From Mycoplasmoidaceae bacterium (GTDB lineage: Bacteria > Bacillota_I > Bacilli_A > Mycoplasmatales > Mycoplasmoidaceae), in NCBI GenBank assembly GCA_024407815.1, contig JAKSVS010000003.1:5165-69164 (forward strand): a stretch of 64,000 nt of DNA. Reading direction: 5' to 3'. Below are positions 53,826-64,000 of this stretch, in pieces. The notes beneath the pieces are model-generated. The model ran no database searches. It saw nothing but the letters and a program-made list of their open reading frames with translations, and was not told where the DNA came from. How positions within the stretch are numbered: position 1 is the first letter of the stretch; every line of letters starts with the position of its first letter. Both the position numbers and the translations under genes were made by a program.

Positions 53826-56576
53826 CTAACCTCCTAACCTATCTGTCATACATCGTTTTTCCAGATTATCATTTCATGCAAATTTCATTTTGATATGAAT
53901 ATCATTACCACTAATAAAGATAGCTTGTCCATGTTCACCGGTCTTTAGGAAATTTATTTCCTCATTCTTTAAACCACCTATTTTTTGTTACTTTCTATCA
54001 AGATTAGCTATGTCATTAGCTAAAAGTTTAAAGATGAACAAGAATTGACAGCTATTGATAATACCAGTAGTTTGACTTTGGAAAGAACTATCATCTGATA
54101 CCATGTCTTTAATGTTTTGAGTAATTAGAACCACTCTGCCCTTATATTTTCTAATTCTCTTTGTAAAGCCATAGAACCACTTAATAACATTAGGGAATTC
54201 TTTATCTATTAGTAAGTGGAATTCATCACAGAACACTGCTGTATGATAACATTTAGTGTCATCCCCTAGAATTCCAAGTTTATCATTGTATTCCTTGTTT
54301 TCAATACACAAATCTTCGATAAACCTTAAAAGTAGTCACATTTGTGTCATCTTAATTCTTGTAGGTACACTTGACTTATTAAGTCTTTGAATATTGAAAC
54401 AAACAATTCTATTGTCTAACTTAATGTTAGTTGGAGCATTTCAAATACTCTCATAAGCACCCCCAGAACCAAATTGGGTTAGTGGATAATATATTTTCTC
54501 CAGTGTATCCAAATCATAATTAGCCTTTTTAGGCGATTTTCGAGCCTTTTGGAGCTCTTTACCGACACATTTGATTAAATCATCAAATATAGGTCATTTG
54601 TTGGCAGAAACCTTCTTAAAATCACTTGTAGGGTATATTTTCTTATCTTTATATACTTGTATAACGATTTTTGACAACACACCAATGGTTGCGCTATCCC
54701 ATTCACGATGTGAATTATCACTATTAACTAAGCTTTGGAAGAAATTTTCTAGGAAAAAGAAGTGTTGTTGCCAATTATTAAAATTGTCACTCGATTCATC
54801 TTTTTCATTTTGACTACCAGATACAAAGATTTGGAATGGATTAATATGTCCAGAATCTTTTGTTAGACCAGAACAATCCAATACATCTCCATCAAAATTC
54901 TTTATTGCATTAGTGTATTCGTTTTCTGGGTCTATTAGAAATATCTTTCTAAACCTTGGATTAACAATGAAATTTCTCAAAATCTTTTTAACGGCTGTTG
55001 TCTTGCCACCGCCGGGCTTACCAAAGCAGAATGTATTTCACATATTTACTTTGCCATCTACTTTAGTAAAGTCAATTAATAGTGGATTAGCACCATTTAC
55101 TTTGTAACCATATAAGTCACCTTTTTCATCTAAGTAGTCTGAATAAACAAAAGGGTAACTTAATGTTAAATGTGTTGAAGCTAACATCATATTGCATTCT
55201 TTCTCAAGCACACTTTCAAAAGCTGGTACATTAGCTTTATAAGCATCTCATTGTTTACAATCACAGAAATTAAATCTCATTTTATTTTTAGTGATTGCTG
55301 TTTTAACTTTTCTTTCAACAATTTTTAAATTTAACTTGCTATCTGCTGAAAAGGTTACTAAGTATTTTGCAATCTTAATCTTTTCATCACCATTAGCTAC
55401 ATCTTCAGCAAGTTCTTGAATTGACATCAATTCATGCTCTTGCTCTTTCTCTTCGACTAAACTTCTAGTTTTTCTATCTTTAGCTAAAGTATTTAATTTT
55501 TGAATATATCTTGTTTTAGGATTTTGATTGAATCTGCTTTCTGTTTTTTCAAGAGGTCTTAAACTCATATTGATAGTTAGACCATCCATATTAAATATGT
55601 CTTGATTCCAGAAAGCATCAACAATCTTAGGTAATTGATGAATAATAAAAGTTCGATAGTAAGTCTTTTTACCATCTTTACCAGTTACCACATAATACTT
55701 TGGATAAAAGTCAATTCTCTCAGCTCCATTGGAAGGTATCAATTTATTAATACATAAATCAGTAGCTTCTTTAGTTGCTGGATTAACTTGTAAACCAGCA
55801 TTAAGTAATTCGTTTTGAACAATACCAAAACATCTTTGTGCTGTTTCCAATGTTTCGGCATTAACAATTAGAAAATACCTTTTTTGATTAATGTAACGAG
55901 TTTGTTGCAAATTTGCCATTTCATTTGCTTTTTCAAACAAATTTAGTTGAATTAAGTCTTTATCAGACTTATTGTATGGTTTGTCTTTTCAAATTTGTCT
56001 ATTGTTATTTAATCAATCAAGGTTATTCTTAAAATCATAGTTCCAATCTAATTTAACTAAGCTTAAATTAACATCATCAGTTAAAGTAAATAAACTATTG
56101 AATTTGTTTAAGAAATTATCAATTTCATCACTATTAGCTAAAGAAATGTCGTTTGGTGTTATTTCATAGAATAAACAAACACCATTATTTGACACTTTCT
56201 TATTATTAATTTGATAAAATCTTACATTAGGTTCATCAGATGGATTAGGCTTGCTAAAAACATTAAATTTCTCACATTCTTTTTTGTTGTAATGTTTCTT
56301 TGTAGAAAATCCCCATCTAAAAATACTATCTCACAGAATGTAATAAATTTTGCTACCACCTATAGGTGTGGTTAGCAAAACACCTCATCCAATAAATATA
56401 GCTATTACAAGTAATAACCATAATCCAGATATCTTGCCTATAAAAATAGTCAAGAAACAAGGAACAATAGCAAACACTAAAAGTATTACAACATCAACTC
56501 AAGTTAATCATCCTAATACTTTTGTATAGCTTTGTCTACCAGCGTTGGTCTTTGGAACATTAGCGGATTGTCTCAT
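53826..56576 (-). pseudogene. VirB3-VirB4 fusion ATPase with an in-frame TAA near the end
   Basis: 917 codons. N-terminal two TM helices (VDVVILLVFAIVPCFLTIFI; LWLLLVIAIFIGWGVLL) resemble VirB3; the rest is VirB4: Walker A FGKPGGGKTTAVKK, Walker B TAVFCDEFHLLI, and RGRVVLITQN-type motif as KGRVVLITQNIKD. TAA 53988-53990 stops it after LDRK, but the frame continues KIGGLKNEEINFLKTGEHG to TAG 53826 with the next gene's ribosome site inside it. It energises pilus or channel assembly. Loss of 54 C-terminal residues may or may not abolish function. Confidence 0.85.
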
Positions 56577-56582
56577 TATGCA

Positions 56583-56858
56583 TTACCTCCTTATAGAGTT
56601 TAACTTATTGTTAACAACACTAAATGTTACTGGTAATCCAATTGCCGGAATCAGACCAACTAAAACAAGTGGTAATAAAATACCATAAATTACAATATTT
56701 ATTACTTTTTGTCCATCACCAACATTTAATGCTGAGAATAACATTGGAAGACATATGGATAAAATTAAAATTAAACCAACTATGGCTGCAAATATCAATC
56801 CCAATACTATCATTCGTTCAATTAATTTAATCTTTTCTAGTTTTTTATTCTTATTCAT
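56583..56858 (-). CDS. Small two-helix transfer-operon membrane protein
   Basis: 91 aa. Basic start MNKNKKLEKIKLIERM, TM helices VLGLIFAAIVGLILILSICL and NIVIYGILLPLVLVGLIPAI. Stop sits in the AGGAGG of virB3-virB4. Pilin-like or channel accessory; not assigned. Confidence 0.65.
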   Translation of the reverse strand: MNKNKKLEKIKLIERMIVLGLIFAAIVGLILILSICLPMLFSALNVGDGQKVINIVIYGILLPLVLVGLIPAIGLPVTFSVVNNKLNSIRR

Positions 56859-56869
56859 ACCTATTACTC

Positions 56870-58963
56870 CTATTCTGCACTTGCATTAGCTTTTAAGCTT
56901 TGAGCTGATGACTTGGCTTGTTGGGCAGATGCTTTAGCTGCTGTCTTTGCTGATGATTTAGCAGCTGCCGACATTTCAGCCCTTCTTAAGTCTTTTTTAC
57001 TCATATTCATGATTTGGTTGTATCTATCTTGAGTTACTTGACTACCTTTATCTTTGAAACTAAATACTTGATGAGATTTACCATCAGCACCAATTTTGTG
57101 CTCTCTTTTTACTAAACCTTCATTCAAAGCAAGTTTCATCTTTCTGTCAGTAATGTTTTGAACACCAGACATATATTTACCTCTAATACCGCCTTTGATA
57201 CCACCAAAAGCTTTTTTACCACCAGCCATAGCACCCTTCTTAAGTCCCATAAGCATTAAGCCACCACCAGCAGCACCCATAGCCGTTTTAATTAATCCTA
57301 TATCTCCCATAGTTTCTTGTAAAGAATGGCTATCTCCAAATTGTTTAGAAATAGCATTAGCAATATGATAAGCACCGATTAGACCACCGGCCATTAGAAT
57401 AACTTTAAGCATTCCTTCAGTTAAACCGCTTTCACCAAGATTATTAAATGAGTGTGTAATTGTTGTTAATAATGTAATGCCTACAACAAAGCAAGCATAA
57501 CAAATGACTATGCTAAACATTTTCGCTGCTAATAGCTTAATTGAATTCTTAAATTTAATACCATCATCTCTAACACCAAATCCAGCAGATACTACTCCAA
57601 ATACAGCAAGTACAGCTAATTCAATCAATCTTCTTGCAGCAAATATTGAAAATAAAGCTACACAATAAATACAAGCAGCAATACATACAAAACTTACAAG
57701 TAAGTTTAATAATGATAATTCACCAAATGTTTCAACATTGTACGCTGCTCAGTTAGTGTCGCATCTACCAGTAGCTAATTGATAAATTTGGATAACAAGA
57801 TTAAAGCTATTACATTGTTGTGGGTCAATACCTTGTTGAACCATATTTAAATAACATTGAGTTGTCTTGTCAAAAGTAATATTCTTTCATTTTCCGCCTT
57901 GACATATGCATTGCCACAAACAAGTTTGGTTTTCTGCAATTCCGTTAATTCAATATGTGTTGAAATTTGCTCAATAACTTGTTGTTCAAGCAACGTTTTG
58001 GTTTGTTAAATTATCAAGCAAATTAAATATGTCATAAGTATGACCTTCAAAATCAACACTACCAGCACTGATTAATATATCTTTACAATTAATATTAATT
58101 TCTCTTGCTGCTGTAATGATTGATAGCCATTTCATTTGGAATCTATTAATTGAATCAATCAAACCATTGATTACTTGTGCCTCTTCATCTAATGGTTTGA
58201 CATTAGCACCATTTCAATGAGCTGGATTAGATAAATATGAATTTATCTCCATATTTAATTTAGCCACATTTTCCATAACATTAGCAAACGAGACTTTCAT
58301 TTGTGATAAATTTTCAATTATTAAATTAATCTTTTCTTGTATTGTCGTTAAAGCTTGTTTACCAGCTTCTTCCGATAGCTTCTTAAAAGCTTCTATCAAC
58401 AAATTGATAGTTGTATCCATCTTCATCGCTATCGTTCCACCAGCAACATCTTTGATATTAATGTCTAAGTTAAAACTTTTAGCTAATTCAGTTAAACCAT
58501 TATTCATTGTAGTAATAATCGAGCTGACATTAGCTACAGCAATATAGTTTTGAACTGCGGTTCCTCCTATCAGCTGCAACAATGCTGTTGCTAAACCAGA
58601 AAACAAAATAAACCCAATCGGAATTCCAATAATAGATACTATAGCTATCATTGGTCATTTTAATTTAGACATAAAATTTACTTGTTTTCTGCCAATTGAA
58701 TGCTCTATCAATAAAGCAATAAACATTATTGCAATTATTACAACTGCAATAATTATTCCCATTATCATAAATTGCATTAATGGAGAATTCATATTCCATT
58801 GCAAGCTTTCTCTACTACCACCAAAGAAAACTTCACCAACTGGAACCATACAACAATACTGGAATGCTTTATATAAAGCATTCAATATATGTAATGGTGC
58901 TTGTACTAGGATTGGATATAACAACCACCCTAATGCTGCACCTAATAATCAATTTAAGAACAT
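56870..58963 (-). CDS. VirB6/TrbL-like polytopic channel protein
   Basis: 697 aa, intact with many TGA Trp codons. Two TM segments near the N-terminus (MIMGIIIAVVIIAIMFIALLI; GIPIGFILFSGLATALLQLI), a 250-residue extracellular part with Cys and Trp, four more TM helices (LLNLLVSFVCIAACIYCV onward), then a Gly/Ala-rich linker (GAAGGGLMLMGLKKG, GKKAFGGIKGGIRG) and an Ala/Lys coil (SAAAKSSAKTAAKAS). Fits VirB6/TrbL proteins that form the inner channel. Confidence 0.75.
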
Positions 58964-58979
58964 TTAATCACACTCCTTT

Positions 58980-59393
58980 CTAATATCAAACACAAAACAT
59001 CACCAATGCTAATCCTAAGGCTGAAACTACTGAGCAAATCGTTATATATACTGGTGAATAATATTTTGATTTTGTTTCCAATTTTCCTTGCTCTATGCTA
59101 TCGTAATAGCTCAATAGTTTTCCTTTAGCTCTTTGCCTTTTTCACCGAAATTTCAAAATAATACATGTAATTGCTGAAATTAAAAAGACAAAAGCTAATC
59201 GATATAACCTATTTCAGCATCATGGTTCAGCTACAACCTTACCAGATGAAATACTTTTGATGTAATCAAGGTTTATACAGACATTAATTATTATGGTTAC
59301 AACCAAAAGTACTCAACTACCAAGCATTACTCAACTTGCAATAACCTCTTTTTTGGAGTAAAGACTTAAATCATTGAATTTAAATATTCGCAT
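58980..59393 (-). CDS. Three-helix membrane protein
   Basis: 137 aa. TM helices at about 22-40, 65-85 (LYRLAFVFLISAITCIIL) and 112-135 (YITICSVVSALGLALVMF). Six TGA Trp codons. Overlaps the stop of the surface protein gene (TAATG). Part of the transfer operon; unassigned. Confidence 0.65.
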
Positions 59394-62173
59394 TATCTTT
59401 TTCTCCTTTTGTGTGCATACATACCAAGAGCAACTGCTAATCCCACTACGAAAATACATCCACAGCAAATTCCAATAATTACTCTGCTATCTAAACCACC
59501 ATTTGGATTGACACCAACATTTAAAGCAATAATTTGAGATGTGACACTTATTGTGTCATCAACTATAGATGTTGCTTTGACTTGGAATGTATAGCTGCCT
59601 TTAATAGCTTTATCCCAAGTTAAGAAACCATCATAATCTATGTGCAACCATTCTGGTATTACTCCAACTAATTGATAATTAGCCAATTGTGAGCTTTCTT
59701 CTGGTTCTATTTTCACAGAAAAAGGCTTGTTACTTCTACCAGATGCATCGACATCAATTGTTAAAGAATTAAATGGTTCATTTAAAGTTATCTTTTCTGG
59801 ACTTGTTTCTACTTTAACTTTAAATTTATTAGCCGAAATAACATAACTATGTGCTGAATCTCATAAGGTGCTTGTTATCTCACATTCGCCTTTTGAAATT
59901 CCATTAATCTTAATTTTTCTTCCATCATCTTGAATTTTAGTAATAGTTGCTATGTTTTCATTACTGCTTGTATATTCAAGCTTGCTACCAGCAATTTCAT
60001 TAGCTAATGTAACTTCTAATTCCTTACTTGTCTTATTTGTTCCTATAGCAAATGGTGTATTGAACTTATAAATAATTTCACTACCACTCTCATTGTGCTT
60101 AAACCCAACCAAGTTAGTTGAATATACAATTTCATTAGTTGTTGGATTTACCAATCTAACCTCAATCTTACCAGTATCGTTATGACAAATTACTTTAAAG
60201 TAATTGTCTGGTAAATCATAATTAAAATTACCATCAATGTCTTTGTAAGCATAAACACTTGCTGGATTATTATCTTGGTCGGCAATTAATTGTTTAAGCT
60301 TTGCCGGAATGTTACCGCTAACTGAATCTCATACTTCAGTTGGTAATTTATTTTCTTTATCTTCAACAACTAAATGTAAAGTCTTTGTTGGCTCATTTTC
60401 AACCATACAAAGCTTTCTTAAATTCTTATCAAATTTCCAGTATGTATCTTTGTCACTAAATTCTTTTAGTGGGTCTTCAATAATAGAAATGGTATTATCG
60501 TAAATAAAACTGATATCTTGGTTTTCATTTACTAAGTTGCTATCTATTTGTTCAGTAATACCATCTTTATTTACATTTAAATTACTTCTTCAAGTATCAA
60601 CTTGAAAATGACTATTATTGTTTTCACTTGTTAAAATATCGCAATTGGTTTTAAATGCGATGCTATTAGCATCCGGCCCAATTGTTTGTTTTGTTTCATC
60701 AACAATCTCTTTTCAAGTAAAGCTATCTTTAGATTTAGTTCAACCAGTTCAAATTCCGTGTTCTATATCATCTGGTTGACTATTTCTATCAACTTTGATA
60801 GAATAATTTAACTCTGGAAGAATTAGTAATAAAATGTCTCAAGCATTTTCTAAACCAACCAAATTAAACTTTTCTGAAAGTTGTGGTCAACCATTATTTA
60901 CAATTTCATCATTTGTTTTAAATTGTGCTGTTAGTCAGCCATTGGCTGGAACAGCATTATTAACTTGACAATAATTATTTGTCAAATTTCTAACTGCCTT
61001 ATAGTTATCATAAGTAATAACCCTTTTATTAATTAAGTCTTGAACTTCAATAAAATATGTATCTCTTTGTTGCTTTCAAGCTGGTTGGGCAGAGACATAG
61101 TCTGGATTAATTCATAAAACTCTGTTTTCATCAATTAACTCATTATCTCAATTAACTTGAGTATTAGGATTATTTTTTTCGCCTTCTGCTGCTTTGAGAT
61201 ATTGTTTATTAATTCCAAGCACTAAATAATAACCATTTTGGTTATCATAACCAAAATCATTAACACTAAACACATTATTTAGTCCATAAGACAAATAATT
61301 TAGGTTAAGATAGTTATCAGCCATTTTAAGATATCATCAAATTTCACCAGTTCCGCCAACACCACCATAAAAGTGTTTTTGACAAACTGCTGCTGTTTGC
61401 CTTGAGTGGTCTGTTCCATTACAAAAATCATTTCAATGATTGGCATCTCAAAAACCATCTGTTCTAATTAGGTTATTAGCACAATATACAGCATCATATG
61501 GCCTAAACCCAAAATTGACGATGTCAAAATTAACATTTTTATTTTGTTTATTAGCTTGAAACAAAATATCTAAATTGTTTTGCCAAGAATATCAGTTATT
61601 CTTGTCTTGTAACCAAGCACAGATATCGCCTCAAGGTTTGTGGTCTAAACCAGCACCACAATCTTTTGGGCCTATGTCTAAATGTCCGACATCAGCACAG
61701 CTCGAAATAAATGAACTTGGTTTATTTAATTTATCTTCTATGTTTTGGTTACAAACTAATCTTGGTTTAGATTCATTAGATGTAAATAATTGTCCATCAA
61801 GACCCTTTGCCGCTAAGTCTTTTCACCCTATTTCATAATTTCATCAACTAGGTTCTTCTCAATGCATAAAATCAGAAGTATGTGCTCTTGCACCAGCAAA
61901 TTCCTCTATATTCGTGCTTCTAGGCATAGCCTTATATTCATTTAAAAATGTTTGAAGGCATGTATCGTGCATACTTTCTGCATCTTTTTTAAATCTGCTT
62001 CAAACATCATCTACTTCGCTGTTAACTGATGATGTTATGATATTTGAATTAAAACTTGTTTTAATGGATGTTGATGGCATAGTTGCCCCAATAAATAGCG
62101 GCAGTGCTATGGCCGACAGCATACTGCTACTTGTCTTAAAACAAAGTTTTAATCTATTGCTTACTTTTTGCAT
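59393..62173 (-). CDS. Large cell-surface protein with Ig-like domains, C-terminal anchor
   Basis: 926 aa, open throughout with about 25 TGA Trp codons. N-terminal signal (SSSMLSAIALPLFIGATM), then about 500 Trp/Asn-rich residues with several Cys and DGxN motifs, a BIG2-type Ig module (SKLEYTSSNENIATITKIQD), a cadherin-like module (IPEWLHIDYDGFLTWD, GSYTFQVKATS), a TM helix IGICCGCIFVVGLAVALGMY and a basic stop-transfer tail. First gene of the transfer operon. Probably the mating or host contact protein; the N-terminal fold is unknown. Confidence 0.75.
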
Positions 62174-62328
62174 AATCAATTAGATTATATTGTTTTTCAG
62201 TTCAATTATTTATATTTTTGTAAAATTGGACTGAAAATATGTTATAACAAAAATTATAGGAGAAAAATTGTTATAAATTATACGAACATTTATAGGAAAA
62301 ATCATATTACAAAATATCGTATAAATTG

Positions 62329-62649
62329 TCCTATAAAAGATAACAAAAATATTCGTACAAACTATAACAACAAATATAACAAGATTACTCCTATAAATTC
62401 TAACAAGGAGAATAAAATAATGAAGTTAACAACACAACAAATTAAACAATATGAAAAGTTTTCAAATGCTAAGATTGATGTATCTAAACACAGAGAGAAC
62501 TATGTCTATGTAATTGATAAAAACAATAAAGGTAACTGAAGATTAATATCATCAATAATTGATTTCATCAATTACAAAACTGGAAATTTCAATTCTAATA
62601 GAAATATTCCTATAAATCATAACAAGAATTATCCTATAAATTCTAACAA
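62329..62649 (+). repeat. Four copies of an 18-bp direct repeat around an RHH gene start
   Basis: TCCTATAAA-N3-TAACAA at 62329-62346, 62389-62406, 62608-62625 and 62632-62649. Two copies lie upstream of the ATG at 62420, two inside the gene, where they encode an Asn-rich I-P/N-I-N-x-N-x-N-K linker. More degenerate inverse copies occur at 62241-62300. The divergent promoters of the surface protein and RHH genes are in this interval (62174-62419). Confidence 0.8.
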
Positions 62650-62815
62650 TAAAAATGTTATAAATATTGTTAAGAAGGATTTGTCACAACAAGTATCATT
62701 GTCTATTGCTTCTTCAGTTATGTCTGGAATTAAAGCATTAGCAAAGAAAAATAAAGTGTCTTTATCATATGTTGTGACACAGATATTAAAAGGTTATTTA
62801 AATGAGCAGAATTAA
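62420..62815 (+). CDS. Ribbon-helix-helix regulator 3
   Basis: 131 aa. N-terminal MKLTTQQIKQYEKFSNAKID, an Asn-rich linker encoded by the repeats, then a C-terminal RHH-like domain SLSIASSVMSGIKALAKKNK, VSLSYVVTQILKGYL. Start ATG 62420 has AAGGAG upstream; an in-frame ATG-less extension to 62168 is only repeat DNA. Likely autoregulator or partition/copy-control protein binding the 18-bp repeats (inference). Overlaps the lipoprotein gene. Confidence 0.7.
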
Positions 62816-63296
62816 ATTCATCTCTACTATTGCAGCTATGATTATTATCCCACAAGCAATATGCTCAATGTCAAGCTGTAGTTCAAAACCAGAGCCTACA
62901 CCACCAAAGAAAGAATATCATGTAACTTGTGATAAGCAAGATCTTACACTGCATCACAATGATTTAACTAAAAAAGACACTTTTACTATTAAAAGTGAAG
63001 ATTTCTTTATTGATTATCCAGATGGGCTTGTTTGATTTCAACTATATGGTGATGTTGGAACATTGCCAGTAGGAACATCCTCTATTAATGATGTATTTGT
63101 ATATACTCCTACAAGTAAGACTAAAGATAGCGAAACATATGACATTAAATTATTAGAAGTTACAGATATTGGTGGTACATACATTGTTCCTATTGGCAAA
63201 TATGATAATTTTGGTTTAAATGTACGACTAGAAAACAAATCTGGTGAGTGAATACAAAATATCAAAATCCAATTAATCTTGAATGTAGTAGAATAA
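62802..63296 (+). CDS. Element-encoded lipoprotein
   Basis: 164 aa. Signal MSRIKFISTIAAMIIIP, lipobox SMSSC, Pro/Lys linker (SSKPEPTPPKK), then an Ig-like beta domain. In frame and intact. Starts 14 bases before the RHH stop. Perhaps surface exclusion or contact; unknown. Confidence 0.8.
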
Positions 63297-63316
63297 CAGC
63301 TTATAGCTGTTTTTTC
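63294..63316 (+). terminator. Terminator
   Basis: Stem AACAGC/GCTGTT with loop TTATA, then T4-C-T3. Bases 63317-63484 hold no gene; a second hairpin AAAATAACTA/TAGTTATTTT is at 63445-63479. Confidence 0.75.
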
Positions 63317-63484
63317 TTTGATAAAGAAAAAATGTTATGCCTCACGACATAACAATTCTCAAACAATAAAATGGATTACCCATGAAACAACTTAACAACT
63401 TTATTTCGCATATATTATACAGCAAATATATTACGGCAAATAAAAAAAAATAACTACGTTGTTAATCCATAGTTATTTTACCAA

Positions 63485-63823
63485 TTATTTGGTATATGTA
63501 TTATAAGCAATTTTGTTTTTATTTAACGGAACTTTAACAGATATTGTTTTAGTAACTTTTTGTTTCACTGGAACTTTTACAACGATAGTTTTGGTAACTT
63601 TCTTTTTAATAATTTTCCATTTACGAGGTCTACCGCTTTGAGTGGATTTTGAATTTCGTTTCTTAAAACGAATTAAATAATCACTAGATTTAAAATATTT
63701 TTTATTATCAAGTGAGTTTAAACATAAATATATGGTATTACCATATGCTGACCTTTTATTAGTTTTCTTTATAACATTCCAAATTCCAAATGTTTGTCCG
63801 GTTAAATCTTGTATTTTAGGCAT
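63485..63823 (-). CDS. DLTGQ-motif protein with AT-hook and basic repeats
   Basis: 112 aa. DLTGQTFGIWNVIKK at the start is the motif of AP2/HNH-associated phage and element proteins (D-L-T-G-x-x-F-G-x-L-x-V). The middle has NTIYLCLNSLDNKKYFKSSDYL, then an AT-hook-like GRPRKWKI and two V-T-K-T-I-x-V-K-V-P repeats. Probably DNA-binding. Last gene before the right attachment site. Confidence 0.7.
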   Translation of the reverse strand: MPKIQDLTGQTFGIWNVIKKTNKRSAYGNTIYLCLNSLDNKKYFKSSDYLIRFKKRNSKSTQSGRPRKWKIIKKKVTKTIVVKVPVKQKVTKTISVKVPLNKNKIAYNTYTK

Positions 63824-63949
63824 ATTTGAACAAAATAATCAAAGATACCATATAATATTAGAGAGAATATTTCTATGTTCTCAAACAATAAAAATATTCA
63901 ACTAAGTTTAATGGTGGCCGTTAAGTTCTACTAAAACCCTTGACCATAA

Positions 63950-64000
63950 TGGTGGTTCATCGCGGAATTGAACCACGGACACACAGATTTTCAGTCTGTT
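63950..64000 (-). tRNA. tRNA-Phe (anticodon GAA), 5' part outside the window
   Basis: On the minus strand the anticodon arm CAGACTGAAAATCTG with GAA, the T-arm CGTGG-TTCAATT-CCGCG, acceptor ATGAACC, discriminator A and encoded CCA. The acceptor 5' half lies beyond base 64000. Its 3' end is the right attachment site of the element. Confidence 0.9.

Larger units (their letters stand above)
44870..63975. mobile_element. Integrated conjugative element in tRNA-Phe, probably inactivated
   Basis: About 19 kb between an imperfect copy of a tRNA 3' end (44870-44899) and the tRNA-Phe gene at the right edge (63950 on). It contains a tyrosine recombinase, HUH relaxase, VirD4, VirB3-VirB4, VirB6-like protein, extra membrane proteins, a giant surface protein, RHH regulators and cargo (LuxS, AAA-HEPN, DLTGQ/AT-hook protein). 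The order and content resemble mycoplasma integrative conjugative elements in general terms, though several genes are unusual. Recombinase, VirD4 and VirB4 each carry one lesion. Confidence 0.8.

Noticed and set aside
28426..53990. TAA as a sense codon in this organism
   Set aside because: TAA ends most intact genes here, including tig, rpoD, asnS, ftsZ and recA.
62168..62419. Longer start for the RHH protein (extra 84 residues)
   Set aside because: The upstream frame is repeat DNA, and ATG 62420 has a good ribosome site.
63317..63484. Gene between the element lipoprotein and the DLTGQ protein
   Set aside because: Only short frames with stops and a hairpin are visible.

Overview
The window comes from a wall-less bacterium of the class Mollicutes. 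TGA is read as tryptophan throughout: trigger factor, Lon, sigma-70, LeuS, AsnS and RecA are only full length if TGA is sense. The DNA is very A+T-rich, the division cluster is reduced (mraZ-rsmH-ftsA-position gene-ftsZ), and many genes encode lipoproteins with a lysine-rich start and a Cys lipobox. I do not assign a genus. A BspA-type leucine-rich-repeat lipoprotein, a superoxide reductase and the integrated conjugative element suggest a host-associated, probably low-oxygen lifestyle (inference).

Layout. 1-3.1 kb: three minus-strand surface or membrane genes, two of them switched out of frame by a poly-A tract straight after the ATG. 3.3-26.4 kb: housekeeping core, entirely intact: tRNA-Arg, tig, CIRCE-lon, an acyl-CoA thioesterase, rpoD-trmK-NIF3, nfu, leuS, DEAD-box helicase, leucyl aminopeptidase, mraZ-rsmH-ftsA-like-ftsZ, CIRCE-dnaJ-grpE, asnS and pgsA-cinA-recA. 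A 45-bp hairpin repeat occurs three times here. 26.5-36.1 kb: a processive-type GT2 glycosyltransferase diverges from an operon of acyl-AMP ligase-ACP fusion, MelB-like transporter, two PlsC-type acyltransferases, a second acyl-AMP ligase, ACP and an Sfp-type phosphopantetheinyl transferase. This looks like an acyl-ACP route for lipid or lysophospholipid reacylation. Four of its genes carry lesions while ACP, PPTase and the second acyltransferase are open. 36.1-44.7 kb: lipoproteins, membrane proteins, dCMP deaminase, SWIB protein, superoxide reductase, and two GT8 glycosyltransferases, one frameshifted.

44.87-63.97 kb: an integrated conjugative element at the 3' end of a tRNA-Phe gene. The tRNA 3' end is repeated imperfectly at the far side. 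The element carries a tyrosine recombinase, HUH relaxase, VirD4/TraG, a VirB3-VirB4 fusion, VirB6-like and other membrane proteins, a 926-aa surface protein, ribbon-helix-helix regulators and repeats that look like protein-binding sites. Its cargo includes a LuxS (S-ribosylhomocysteine lyase) homologue with all catalytic residues, and an AAA ATPase with a C-terminal HEPN-like R-x4-H motif. Recombinase, VirD4 and VirB4 each carry one lesion, so the element is probably immobile now.

Two general points. Frameshifts and in-frame TAA codons are absent from about 23 kb of housekeeping genes but frequent in surface, lipid and mobility genes. They are therefore more likely real (phase variation or decay) than assembly noise, though reads should confirm. 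Promoters with TATAAT 5-8 bases before the start codon suggest leaderless transcripts.
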